Source: Micromonospora sp. LH3U1
Lineage (GTDB): Bacteria; Actinomycetota; Actinomycetes; Mycobacteriales; Micromonosporaceae
Length of the DNA: 64,000 nucleotides
Assembly: GCF_028475105.1 (NCBI RefSeq)
Contig: NZ_CP116936.1
Span: 6,261,501-6,325,500, forward strand
Reading direction: 5' to 3'
Every line of letters begins with the position of its first letter. The first letter of the stretch is position 1. Below are positions 16,975 through 26,206 of this stretch, in pieces. The position numbers and the translations under genes were made by a program. The notes beneath the pieces were generated by a model that saw only the letters and a program-made list of their open reading frames with translations, did no database searches and was not told the origin of the DNA.

Positions 16975-19900
16975 CGGCTCTCCTTGGTCGAGGTGCTGTT
17001 CAGGTCCGTTCCGGCCGTCCGACCGCGTTGCACACCACGGTGGTAGGCCGACAGCAGGCCACGTACTTCGTCCGGGGTCCGCCGGCTGCGGTCCCGGCCA
17101 CTCTTCGGTTCGATGCCACCCGGCACCAGCTGTGCCTGCGGCGTCCGCTTGGGCAACCCGGATCGGGTGGTCCCGGCGGGGGCCGGTTCGGCGGCCCGGC
17201 TGGCCCGGGACCAGCCCTCGTCCGCCGCGGTCCGCCATGCCTCCGAATCTCCGGAGGGCGCACTGGGCGCGGCCGACGCCGTCCGGGGGCCGGAGGCGCA
17301 GCGTACGCCGGGGGTACCGCCGGCGGAGCGTTGAACCCGCTGGCGGTCGCACCGCTGCGGCCGCCCCCGGTGCCCGGCGTGGTGGTGCCGTTGGTGTTGG
17401 AACTGCCCGGGGTCCGGGTCGGCAGTGGCGGGCGTGCCGGCGCCGCGGTTGGCACAGCGGCCGCACTCGACTGACCGCCGTTGCCCGCGCGCAGGCCGGC
17501 GTCGGCCGGACCGTCGGTGGCGGACGCTGACGGCTCGTCGAAGTTGGGCCGGGTGAAGATCGCGGTGGCGTCGTCGCCGTGCGACCGGAACCAGACCGCC
17601 TCCATCTCCCGGAAGATCGGCGCCTCGGCGGGGAAGTCGGGCCGGGTGCTGACCGGTGCGGCGGGCAACGACGGCGCGGCAGGCGGTGCCACCGCGCCGG
17701 GGCCGGCGACCGGCCCGACCGGCAGGCCCGGAGCGCTGCGCGCGTCCGCGCCATCCGCGGTCGAGCCGCGCCGGGGCAGCGGGTCGATGGTCGGGTAGGC
17801 CACGGTCGGGCTGCCCATCGAGGCGCCCGCGCCGTTGCCGTACGCGGGCCGCGCCGGCAGAAGCGGGGCGGCGGGTGTCGGGGCGGCCGGCGTCGTCGAG
17901 CGTGTTCCGGTGTAGCCGCCCGCCTGCACGGCCGACGTGGTGTCCCGCGCGTCGAGCGGGGACTGCCACTGGGCCGGTGCCGGCGCGTTGGTCCGCCACT
18001 GGTCGGGCAGCGTCGCCGCCGAGGTCGCGGCACCGGCGAACTGCTCGGCGTGACCGGCCGGGGTGAGCGGCGCCTGCTCCACGGCCATCGGCTGACGCGG
18101 CCGGGTGAGCACCTGCTCGCGGCCCCGGTTGGTGGGCAGCACCACGGTGGCGGCGGGCAACGTCACCTGGGCGACGGTGCCGCCCTCGACGTTGCGGCGC
18201 AACTCCACCCGGACGCCGTAGCGGGAGGCGAGCCGACTCACCACGGCCAGACCCATCAGCCGGAACGCGGCGACGTCGACACTCGGCGGGGCGGCCAGCC
18301 GTCGGTTGAGCGAGTCGAGCTGCTCGTCGCTGAGGCCGAGCCCGCGGTCCTCGATCTGGATCAGGACGTAGTCACGGATCCGGCGACCGTCGGCGACCAC
18401 GGTGGTGTTCGGCGGCGAGAACCGGGTGGCGTTGTCGAGCAACTCGGCGACGAGTCGTACCACGTCGTTGACCGCGTGCGCGGCCACCGAGATGTCGGTG
18501 TCCACCGTCCCGAACTCGATGCGGTTGTACAGCTCGACCTCGGACTGGGCGGCACGCAGTACGTCCACCACCAGCGCGTTGTCGTGACGCGGTGCGGCGG
18601 AGTCGGCACCGGCCAGGACCAGCAGGTTCTCGTCGTTGCGGCGCATTCGAGTGGCCAGGTGGTCCAGCTCGAAGAGCTGCGCCAACCGCTTCGGGTCCTC
18701 TTCGCCGCGCTCGATCGCGTCCAGCTCGCCGATCATCCGGTCGACCAGGGTCTGACTACGACGTGCCAGGTTGAGGAACATCGCGGAGACGCTGGTACGA
18801 AGCGCGGCCTGCTCAGCTGCGACCCGTACCGCCTCGCGGTGGACGACGTTGAAGGCCAGCGCCACCTGGCCGACCTCGTCACGGGTGTTGAGCTGGATCG
18901 GGTCCCGGACCTGCCGGACGATCTCCTCCACTCCGCCGTCGCCGACGCTGCCCATGTTCTGCAGCCGCTGCACGGCGTCGGGCAGGTCGTGGTTGGCCAC
19001 CGAGAGCGCGCCCTCGCGCAGCCGGCGAAGCGAGTGGTTGAGCGACCGGGCCAGCACCACGGCCAGTGACACGGCGATGATCAGGGTCAGCAGCACCAGG
19101 ACCGACTCGACCACGGCCTGCTGGATGACGTCCGCGCGTGCCTGGTCGGCCTGCTGGAGCAGCCGGTCCTGCAGTTGAATCTCGGCCCAGCGCATCAGGT
19201 CGTTCACGGCGCCGATGGCGGCGGTGGCGTCCTGCGCGGTAACCAGCGGGCGCTGGCCGACCGAGCGGGTGATGTCGGCGGCCACCCGGTCGGCCAGGCC
19301 GACCGCGTCACCGGAGACGGTGCTGTCGACCAGGGCGCGCTGCACCGGGTCGGCGGCCAGGGAGAAGGAGACCAGGGCCTCCTGCTGGCTGGTCAGCGTG
19401 GCCACGAAGGAGGAGAACTGCTCCGGGTCGAGCTGGCCTGTCGTCAGCGCGGTGAAGGCGACCGCTTCCTCTTCGGCGACAGAGGCCTTGGCGCGGGCGA
19501 AGGCGGACACCGCGCGGCGGCTGTCCGACAGGCTCTCGTCGCCGGGCAGCTGGGCCAGGCCGTCACCGTAGGAGACCAGGTCGGTGAGGATGACACCGTA
19601 GCGGAGCACCGCCTCGGCGACCGCCATCTGCCGGCGGTCCAGCACCTCCTGACGGGTGCCGTCCAGCGTGGACAGGTGGTCGTCGATGGCGGCCAGCCGG
19701 TCCCGCAGAGCCGCCGGCACCTCGCCGACGCGGCCTCGCTCGGCGCGGTACTCGTCCACCTGCTGCTGCGTCTTGCGGACCCGCAGGTTGTACGCGTCGG
19801 CCGGCTGCTGCGGAGTGGCCAGGTAGGCCGCCGCGGCCATCCGCTCGGCTTGGAGGTCCTGCGTGAGGGCGCTAACGTCGATGGAGAGCGCCGTCAGCGA

Positions 19901-20101
19901 CCGGGCCCGGGTGGCGTCGAAGGCACCCTCGCCAACGGAGATGAGGCGGACCGTGGCCAGCGCGATCACTGCCGCCACCGGGACAACCAGGATCAGCGCC
20001 AGTTTCGATCGGATCCGGGCGTCCCGCAGTCTCGGCAACCGTCGGCGGGCAGGTCGACCACTGTCGCCGAGCGCGGGCAGGGTCGTCGGTCCGGTGCTCA
20101 C
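16971..20101 (-). CDS. cvnA: Conservon sensor histidine kinase-like protein (CvnA type), apparent frameshift near the 3' end
   Basis: The start is GTG at 20101 with ggagg upstream. TM1 spans about 34-54, followed by an extracytoplasmic helical region (LTQDLQAERMAAAAYLA) of the nitrate- and nitrite-sensing (NIT) type. TM2 is near 334-358, then a HAMP-like linker, a dimerisation helix, an HATPase_c domain with N-box ELLDNAT near 553 and G-box EDRGLGL, and a long Pro/Ala-rich tail. At the G5 run 17285-17289 the frame breaks. The initial frame continues as Arg/Pro nonsense to a stop at 17000, while the -1 frame gives the conserved C-terminus (TRSGLPKRTPQAQLVPG, EVRGLLSAYHRGVQRGR) and a TGA overlapping cvnB. 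The total length is 3n+2, so one base seems missing: a sequencing error or a real mutation. Confidence 0.85.
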
Positions 20102-20545
20102 GACATCGCCTCCGTCGTTTCTTCCCCGCCTGAACCGCCGAGCCATGCCGTAAGCGGAGGGGACCACGCGCGGCACGGCCGCGATTTCATCAGAGAAGAT
20201 CCTGTTTGGGAAGCCGCAGTGAGGTAGGAAACGGTCGGATGGAGCGCATCCCGTGATCCGGGCAACTGATACCTTCATTTCCGCAAGCCCCTGAACAGGG
20301 CATGTAACTCCAGAGTGGTCACGCGTGTATGCAAAGTGAGCTTTTGCAAACATTGCGTTACCCCAGCATGTGGGATGGCCGTCCCGAAAATGCTGCCGGG
20401 GTCCGCGCTTGACCACAGCGCCGGCCATTGGCAAGGTTTTGCAGGCTTCGCGCATACCGTACGGCAGAGGAGACCCCGTCCTCCACTGAGGACGGATTAG
20501 CGGCGGTGACCGGGCAGCGCCCGCGCCCGCACCTGGAGGACTGAG
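20102..20545. other. Divergent intergenic region between cvnA and the lipoprotein gene
   Basis: This 444-base non-coding stretch is less GC-rich than its surroundings. It should hold promoters in both directions. A small inverted repeat tgcaaa-n7-tttgca (20330-20348) followed by a further gcaaacattgc is the clearest operator-like element. A TTGACC lies at about 20409 on the plus strand without a convincing -10. No open frame with coding character was seen. Confidence 0.5.
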
Positions 20546-21724
20546 TTGAGCCCCATCCGCTCCGCGACCATCGCGGCGCTCGCATCGGCCGTAGTGGCCA
20601 CCACGCTCACCGGCTGCCAGTTTGGCGGAGCCGAGCAGGACACTAGTCCGATCGTGATCGCCGCCGACCTCGAACTCTCCGGCGCCGCGGCCCCGGTCGG
20701 CCGGACATACCAGCGCGCGCTGGAACTCAAGAGGGACCAGCTGAACTCCTCCGGAGCACTGAACGACCGGAAGATCGAACTGAAGGTGAAGGACAACCGT
20801 TCCGACGCCGCCGAGTCACTTCGCAACATCGCCGACTTCAGCAGCGATTCCCGGGTCAGCGCCATCATCATGGGTGGCTGCAACGAATGCGCGGTCGGCG
20901 CGGTCGGAACCATCAACGAGAAGCGGATTCCCACCATTGCGCTCGCCGCATCCGGCGCGATCGCCAGCCCGGTCGCCGAACGGCGCTACGTGTTCAAGCT
21001 GGGCCCCAACGCCGCCGACAGCGCCGCCGCGCTGACCACCGAACTGCGCCGCAACAACGTCCGCAAAGTGGGGCTGCTCATCAGCGACGACGACTATGGG
21101 CGGGAGGGCGCGACCGCGCTCAAGAGCGAGCTGGACAAGGCAAGAATCACGCTCCGTGAGCAGAAGGTCAAGACCACCGACACCGACGTCAGCCAGCAGG
21201 TCCGACAGCTCACAACGAGCAAGCCCGACGCGCTGGTCTTCTGGACCCCGCCGGAGCAGGCGACACTGGCCGCCACCAGCGCCCAGCAGACCACCTTCCG
21301 TGGGTCGCTCTTCTTCGACGCGGGTGCGGCCGGTGACCTCTTCCTCGGCGCGGCGGCCAAGGCGATCGAGCGGGCCACGCTCATCTTCACCCAGACGATG
21401 GTGATCGACGACGTGATCGCGACCACGCCGGCCAAGGCGGCGCGGCGGCAGTGGTTCCAGGACTACACCGCACGCTTCGGTGGCTACAACGGGTCGTCGT
21501 CCTTCGCCGCGGACGCCGTCCAACTGATCGCCGACGCGGAACTGCGCGCCGGTGGCGAGGTCGGGAAGGTGAACCGCAACGGCATTCGGGACGTGCTCGA
21601 GACGTCACAGATGGACGGCCTGTCCGGCCCGATCCGGATGACGCCGGACAACCACAGCGGGTTGATGCCGCAGGCGCTCACCACGCTGGTCGCCCGCAAC
21701 GGCCGGTGGCGGTTGGCGGGGTAA
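20546..21724 (+). CDS. Lipoprotein, amino-acid-type ABC substrate-binding protein
   Basis: This 392-residue protein has a TTG start, ggagga five bases upstream and a lipobox LTGC (cleavage before Cys at about 24). The mature part follows the periplasmic-binding fold of Leu/Ile/Val-type receptors: PIVIAADLELSGAAAPVGRTYQ, GGCNECAVGAVGTINEKRIP, VGLLISDDDYGREGATAL. No permease or ATPase follows, so it is an orphan receptor. Divergent placement next to the conservon kinase suggests it could deliver a ligand to that sensor, but this is inference. A strong hairpin follows the stop. Confidence 0.8.
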   Translation: MSPIRSATIAALASAVVATTLTGCQFGGAEQDTSPIVIAADLELSGAAAPVGRTYQRALELKRDQLNSSGALNDRKIELKVKDNRSDAAESLRNIADFSSDSRVSAIIMGGCNECAVGAVGTINEKRIPTIALAASGAIASPVAERRYVFKLGPNAADSAAALTTELRRNNVRKVGLLISDDDYGREGATALKSELDKARITLREQKVKTTDTDVSQQVRQLTTSKPDALVFWTPPEQATLAATSAQQTTFRGSLFFDAGAAGDLFLGAAAKAIERATLIFTQTMVIDDVIATTPAKAARRQWFQDYTARFGGYNGSSSFAADAVQLIADAELRAGGEVGKVNRNGIRDVLETSQMDGLSGPIRMTPDNHSGLMPQALTTLVARNGRWRLAG

Positions 21725-21759
21725 CGCCGCCCCTTCTACGTCAGCGGCGTCGACGAAAC

Positions 21760-21788
21760 GGGCCGGCCTCCTACCGGGAGGCCGGCCC
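21760..21788. terminator. Terminator between convergent lipoprotein and permease genes
   Basis: A perfect 12-bp stem (gggccggcctcc) with a 5-base loop, flanked by cgaaac/gtttcg that can extend it with a bulge. It lies between two converging genes and should stop both transcripts. Confidence 0.75.
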
Positions 21789-21821
21789 TGCGCGTTTCGC
21801 GGTTTGATCTTTCCTGACTGG

Positions 21822-22682
21822 TCAGCGACTGCTGGTGGTTTCCCGCACCCAGGGCAGCGCGATCCGCTCGATCACCAGGAGCGCCGAGTAGAGCAGGATG
21901 CTCACCAGCGCCACCAGCATGATCGCGGCCCACGCGGTGGCGGCGTCGCCGATTCCCGCGTACTGCAGAATGACGTACCCGAGGCCGTTCTCGCCGGCCT
22001 GGAACTCACCGATCACCGCGCCGATCGCGGCCAGGGGCATGGCCACCTTGAGCCCGACGAAGATCTGCGGCAGCGCGGCCGGGAAGCGCACCTTGCGGAA
22101 CGCCTGCCAGCGGGAGGCGTTCCAGGAGCGCACCAGCTCGGCCAGGTCGGCCGGCGTGGTGGTCAGCCCGGTCGCGGTGGAGAGCACGATCGGGAAGAAA
22201 CAGAGCAGGAAAACCATGGTCAGGATCGGCTTCTGACCCCAGCCGAGCGCCACCACCAGCAGCGGGCCCAGCGTGATCTTCGGCACTGCGTTCACCGCGA
22301 CCAGCAGTGGGGTGAACATCCGCTCCACCGTGCGAGACGTCGCCAGGGAGAGTCCGATCAGGATGCCGGCGGCCACCGACAGGGCAAAGCCGAACACGAT
22401 CTCCTTCAGCGTGGCCCAGGTGTGCTCCAGCATCTGGGCGGGCTTGTCGACGAACGCGATGAGGACGTCGCCGGGCGGCGGCAGGGCAAACGGGTGGACG
22501 AGCTCCAGCCGGGCGACCAGCCACCAAGCCGCCAGGGCGATCAGGAGGCCGGCCGCGGGCAGCAGCGCCGTCCCGGCCCGGGCCCGCAGGCCGGCACCTC
22601 GACCCGCACGCCCCGCCTCGGGGTCGGCACCCGGCGGTGGGGGTGCCGCAACCGCCGGGTCCGCTGACCGGACGTCGGTCAT
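21822..22682 (-). CDS. ABC transporter permease, SsuC/TauC/ThiX type
   Basis: This 286-residue inner-membrane protein has about six membrane helices and the BPD_transp_1 coupling motif (EAA loop) around ELVRSWNASRWQAFRKVRFPAALP. An N-terminal 35 residues are Pro/Ala-rich. The family imports nitrate, sulfonates, taurine or pyrimidine precursors. It follows the binding-protein gene by about 100 bases that contain a strong stem-loop. The cognate ATPase is most likely the gene starting at 24086 on the other strand. Confidence 0.85.
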   Translation of the reverse strand: MTDVRSADPAVAAPPPPGADPEAGRAGRGAGLRARAGTALLPAAGLLIALAAWWLVARLELVHPFALPPPGDVLIAFVDKPAQMLEHTWATLKEIVFGFALSVAAGILIGLSLATSRTVERMFTPLLVAVNAVPKITLGPLLVVALGWGQKPILTMVFLLCFFPIVLSTATGLTTTPADLAELVRSWNASRWQAFRKVRFPAALPQIFVGLKVAMPLAAIGAVIGEFQAGENGLGYVILQYAGIGDAATAWAAIMLVALVSILLYSALLVIERIALPWVRETTSSR

Positions 22683-22728
22683 CTTGTCCTCCTCGAAATC
22701 CCACGGCCCCCATGGGCCGACGAGCGAC

Positions 22729-22766
22729 GGGGGTACGCCCCACCGGAATCGGTGGGGCGTACCCCC
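22729..22766 (-). terminator. Intercistronic stem-loop between binding protein and permease genes
   Basis: A perfect 16-bp stem (gggggtacgccccacc) with a 6-base loop lies between two genes on the same strand. In ABC importer operons such structures often stabilise the binding-protein mRNA or reduce read-through, giving more receptor than permease. Confidence 0.65.
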
Positions 22767-22783
22767 TGGTGACGACCGGACGA

Positions 22784-23815
22784 TCAGGCCTTCGGCGCGA
22801 GGCTGAAGTCGATGATCTGCTCGGGGGTGATGTTCTGCTTGAGCGCGCCGGCGCCCTGCAGGATGGCGATGCTCTTGGCGACCCGACCGCTGTCCAGGGT
22901 GCCGATCGCGGTGCCGGTGTTGCCGGAACGGACGTACGCGGCCATCAGCTCCAGCTCGGCGGCGGCCGAGGCCACCACGGTGGCGTCGACGTTCTTCTTC
23001 AGGATGTCGGCGGCCTCCTTGGAGTTCGCAAGGCTGTACTCGAGACCCTTGAGCAGCGCTGCGGTGAACCGCTTCACCATCTCGGGCTTCTCCTTGGCGA
23101 TCTTCGAGGACGTGATCAGCACGTTGCCGTAGAGGTCCTGCATCACGTTGCTGTACGGCAGCATGACGGCCTTCTTCTTGGCCACCGCCTCGATCGTCGG
23201 CTGGCCGACGACGAACTGGCCGATGCCGTCCACCTGGCCGCCGGCCAGCGTGCCGATCAGGTTCTGCGCCTCACCGTTGACCCAGGTCACCTTGCTCGCG
23301 TCCACACCGGCGAGCCGGGCGTACGTCGGGAAGAGGTTGCGGACCACGGACCCGGGGGTGTCGGCGAGCTTCTTGCCCTCCAGGTCCTTCGGGGAGGCGA
23401 TGTTCTTGCCCTCGAGAGTGGCGATGCCCGCCATCGTGCGCTGCTGGATCGCAGCCACTGCGGTGAAGTCCTTCGCCTGGCCGCTGCCGAGCTGAAGGAG
23501 GCCGCCGGTGAGGTCGATCGGGCCGAAGTCGGCCTGGCCGCCGACGACCGTCTGGATGACGCCACCGGTGCCCTGGCCGGCCTTGATCTCGACGTCGAAG
23601 CCGGCCTCCTTGAAGAAGCCCTTGTCCTTCGCCACCCAGGCGTAGGAGTCACGCCCGAAGTTGCCGAACGAGGTGAGGTATGTCACCTTCTCCAGCGTCT
23701 TGCTGTCGCCGCCCTTGGCGTCGTCGGCCGAATCCGACCCGCTGCTGCAGGCGGAGACAAGGGCGAGGGCGGTGGCCAGCGCGGCCGTAGCGACCGTACG
23801 GGTCAGCCTTCTCAT
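22784..23815 (-). CDS. ABC substrate-binding lipoprotein, NMT1/SsuA/ThiY type
   Basis: This 343-residue protein has a signal peptide ending in a lipobox (LALVSACSS). The mature part has the NMT1/THI5-like fold: VTYLTSFGNFGRDSYAWVA, KDKGFFKEAGFDVEI, VVGGQADFG, DLEGKKLADTPGS. Homologues bind aliphatic sulfonates, nitrate, taurine or hydroxymethylpyrimidine precursors; no binding-site motif singles out one ligand. It is the first gene of the minus-strand half of a split transporter locus. The start MRRLTRT at 23815 follows an aaaggac site at rather long spacing. Confidence 0.85.
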   Translation of the reverse strand: MRRLTRTVATAALATALALVSACSSGSDSADDAKGGDSKTLEKVTYLTSFGNFGRDSYAWVAKDKGFFKEAGFDVEIKAGQGTGGVIQTVVGGQADFGPIDLTGGLLQLGSGQAKDFTAVAAIQQRTMAGIATLEGKNIASPKDLEGKKLADTPGSVVRNLFPTYARLAGVDASKVTWVNGEAQNLIGTLAGGQVDGIGQFVVGQPTIEAVAKKKAVMLPYSNVMQDLYGNVLITSSKIAKEKPEMVKRFTAALLKGLEYSLANSKEAADILKKNVDATVVASAAAELELMAAYVRSGNTGTAIGTLDSGRVAKSIAILQGAGALKQNITPEQIIDFSLAPKA

Positions 23816-24085
23816 CAGTGCACCATGTCCTTTCCGACCGGGGCCGCAGGCCACCGGAGGGGGTTGTCGTGGCGGGCCGGCAGGAGGGGGTGGAAGCCGG
23901 GCGCCGCCGTCGTGAGGGGACTCTTCGCGGGCACAGCGTACGAGAAACCCACCTTTGCGACGCCAGGCGTATCGGGTTGCGGAACGGAAACAACCTGACG
24001 ACCACCCCGGACGGTGCGATACGCAGACAGGCCGGCTAGCCTTTGTCGGATTCCTGACCGTCCACTCAGCGGAGGTCCGCCGGAG

Positions 24086-24871
24086 ATGATCCAACTGTCC
24101 GGGGTGTCCCGTACCTTCGAGGGCCGATCTGGCCGGGTGGAGGCGTTGCGTGGCATCAACCTCGGCGTCGCCGAAAGCGAGTTCGTCGCCATCCTCGGCC
24201 GCTCCGGCTGCGGCAAGTCCACCCTGCTGCGGCTGATCGCCGGGCTGCTCCCGCTGACCGCCGGCGAGATCACCGTGGCCGGTACGCCGATCACCCGTCC
24301 TCGCCAGGACATCGCCATGCTCTTCCAGAAGCCGGCGCTGCTGCCCTGGCGCACCGTGCTGGACAACGTCATGCTGCCGGTGGAGATCTTCGGCTGGGGC
24401 CGCGCCAAGCACCGCGAGCGGGCCCGGCAACTGCTCGACGTGGCCGGGTTGTCCGGCTTCGAGAAGCGGCTGCCGCACGAGCTCTCCGGCGGCATGCAGC
24501 AGCGGGTGTCGCTGTGCCGGTCGTTGATCGGTGAGCCCCGGGTCATGCTGATGGACGAGCCGTTCTCCGCGCTGGACGCGCTCACCCGTGAGGAACTCTC
24601 CGGCGAACTCCAGCGGGTGCACATGGAGAACAAGCCGACCATCGTCTTCGTCACCCACTCGATCGACGAGGCGGTGCTGCTCGCCGACCGGGTGGTCGTG
24701 CTGAGCCCCCGCCCCGGCCGGATCCGCAAGGTCGTCGACGTCGACATCCCCCGGCCCCGCACCCTGGGTCGCAACGCCCACCTGGCCGACGTCGCCCAGG
24801 TCAGCGCCGACCTCCACGAACTGTTGATGGAACGCGACCAGCCGGCCGCGGCCGGCGCGGAAGGGCGATGA
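24086..24871 (+). CDS. ABC transporter ATPase, SsuB/TauB type
   Basis: This 261-residue nucleotide-binding subunit has Walker A GRSGCGKST (38-46), the Q-loop in FQKPALLPWR, signature LSGGMQQR (about 134-141), Walker B VMLMDEP and the H-loop FVTHSIDEAVLLADR. The Met at 24086 was preferred over the longer frame because MIQLSGVSRTFEG is the family start and cggag lies ahead. It is divergent from the permease and receptor genes and coupled by ATGA to the monooxygenase gene that follows. Confidence 0.88.
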   Translation: MIQLSGVSRTFEGRSGRVEALRGINLGVAESEFVAILGRSGCGKSTLLRLIAGLLPLTAGEITVAGTPITRPRQDIAMLFQKPALLPWRTVLDNVMLPVEIFGWGRAKHRERARQLLDVAGLSGFEKRLPHELSGGMQQRVSLCRSLIGEPRVMLMDEPFSALDALTREELSGELQRVHMENKPTIVFVTHSIDEAVLLADRVVVLSPRPGRIRKVVDVDIPRPRTLGRNAHLADVAQVSADLHELLMERDQPAAAGAEGR

Positions 24872-25824
24872 ACATGCGGGTCTCGGTCTTCACCGAGCCG
24901 AACCGGGGCGCTAGCTACGACACCCAGCTCCGCTTCGCCCAGTTGGTCGAGGCCTGCGGGTACGAAGGCTTCCTCCGCGCCGACCACTACCAGTCGATGG
25001 GCGCCGACCCGGGCCTGCCCGGCCCCACGGACGCCTGGCTGACCCTCGCCGCGCTGGCCCGGGAGACCAAGCGAATCCGGCTCGGCACCCTGGTGACGTC
25101 GGCCACCTTCCGCCTTCCCGGCCCCCTCGCGGTGATGGTCGCGCAGGTCGACCAGATGAGCGGCGGCCGGGTCGACCTGGGCATCGGCGCCGGCTGGTAC
25201 GAACGCGAGCACACGTCGTACGGCATCCCGTTCCCCAGGGTCGGCGAGCGCTTCGACCGGCTGGCCGAGCAGCTCGAGGTGATCACCGGACTGTGGAAGA
25301 CCCCGTCCGGCGAGACCTACAGCTTCAACGGCGACCACTACCGGCTGGTGGACGCCCCGGCCCTACCCAAGCCGGTGCAGGTGCCCGGGCCACCGATCAT
25401 CGTGGGCGGGCGCGGCCCCAAGCGCACACCCGAACTGGCCGCCCGGTACGCCGACGAGTTCAACATGCCGTTCAAGTCGGTGGCGGACACCGCCGAGGCG
25501 TACGACCGGGTGCGCGAGACGTGCGAGCGCACCGGGCGGGCGGAGTCCGGGCGCGAGCCGTTGGTGCTGTCCGCCGGGATCGTCGTGGCCATCGGCCGGA
25601 CCGACGCGGAGGCACAGCGGCGGGCCGCGCCGCTGCACGAGAAGAGCGCGCTTCCACCGGAGGACCCGGTGGTCGGCTCACCCGCGCAGCTCGCGCAGCG
25701 GATCGGCGAGTTCGCCGCGATCGGCGCCACCCGGGTCCACCTGCGCCTGATCGACTTCGACGACCTCGACCACCTCGAACTGATCGCCGCCGAGGTGCTC
25801 CCTCAACTGGACGGACAACGATGA
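24868..25824 (+). CDS. LLM-class flavin/F420-dependent oxidoreductase
   Basis: This 318-residue bacterial luciferase-like TIM barrel contains DQMSGGRVDLGIGAGWYEREH, RVGERFDRLAEQLEVITGLW and PIIVGGRGPKRTPELAARYAD, all typical of the F420-dependent LLM family (TIGR03560-like proteins). The family performs F420- or FMN-dependent oxidation or C-S/C-N bond cleavage. Physical coupling to an SsuB/TauB-like ATPase recalls the alkanesulfonate system, in which the importer and an LLM monooxygenase (SsuD) share a locus, but F420 use looks more likely here. The substrate is unknown. Confidence 0.82.
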   Translation: MNMRVSVFTEPNRGASYDTQLRFAQLVEACGYEGFLRADHYQSMGADPGLPGPTDAWLTLAALARETKRIRLGTLVTSATFRLPGPLAVMVAQVDQMSGGRVDLGIGAGWYEREHTSYGIPFPRVGERFDRLAEQLEVITGLWKTPSGETYSFNGDHYRLVDAPALPKPVQVPGPPIIVGGRGPKRTPELAARYADEFNMPFKSVADTAEAYDRVRETCERTGRAESGREPLVLSAGIVVAIGRTDAEAQRRAAPLHEKSALPPEDPVVGSPAQLAQRIGEFAAIGATRVHLRLIDFDDLDHLELIAAEVLPQLDGQR

Positions 25825-26129
25825 CCGACGTGATCGACGGAACTGAACTCGGGCCGGTAGGCCAGGAGATCGTGTTCGAGAACGACCGGGTCCGGGTCTG
25901 GCACATCCGCCTCGAACCGGGCGAGCGGCAACCGCTGCACCGGCACGACCACCCCTACCTGGTGGTGGCGGTCGAGGGTGCCAAGAACGTCATACAGACC
26001 ATCGACGGCACCCGAATCGACGCCGACGAACACGCCGGCGGAGTGGTGTACCGGGACCCGGGAGCGGTGCACATGCTCACCAATGTCGGAGACACGACAT
26101 ACCTGGCCCGGCTGGTCGAACTCAAGTAG
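25821..26129 (+). CDS. Small cupin-domain protein
   Basis: This 102-residue single-domain cupin has motif 1 PLHRHDHPYLVVAVEG (His, His; Glu further on) and motif 2 DPGAVHMLTNVG (His), so three histidines could hold a metal. It overlaps the monooxygenase stop by four bases. Such small cupins act as isomerases, dioxygenases or sensors; here it probably acts on the same compound as the LLM enzyme. Confidence 0.8.
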   Translation: MTDVIDGTELGPVGQEIVFENDRVRVWHIRLEPGERQPLHRHDHPYLVVAVEGAKNVIQTIDGTRIDADEHAGGVVYRDPGAVHMLTNVGDTTYLARLVELK

Positions 26130-26206
26130 ACCCGCCGAACGCAGGCCGACGCGCCGCGCGGCGCGCCGGTGGCGATCGGGTGTACCGGGTGCGTAACGTG
26201 CCCGAC

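Noticed and set aside
17000..17284. Arg/Pro-rich C-terminus of the kinase in the unshifted frame as a true end
   Set aside because: The alternative frame carries the conserved tail and couples to cvnB by an ATGA overlap; the unshifted end has neither.
16975..18033. Long minus-strand frame fused ahead of the roadblock protein
   Set aside because: It is an off-frame reading of the kinase's Pro-rich tail; the roadblock domain starts at 16974 with its own ribosome site.
22784..24817. Extension of the binding-protein frame to 677 residues, overlapping the ATPase gene
   Set aside because: The lipoprotein signal peptide begins at residue MRRLTRT (23815); the upstream part lies antisense to the ATPase and has no family character.
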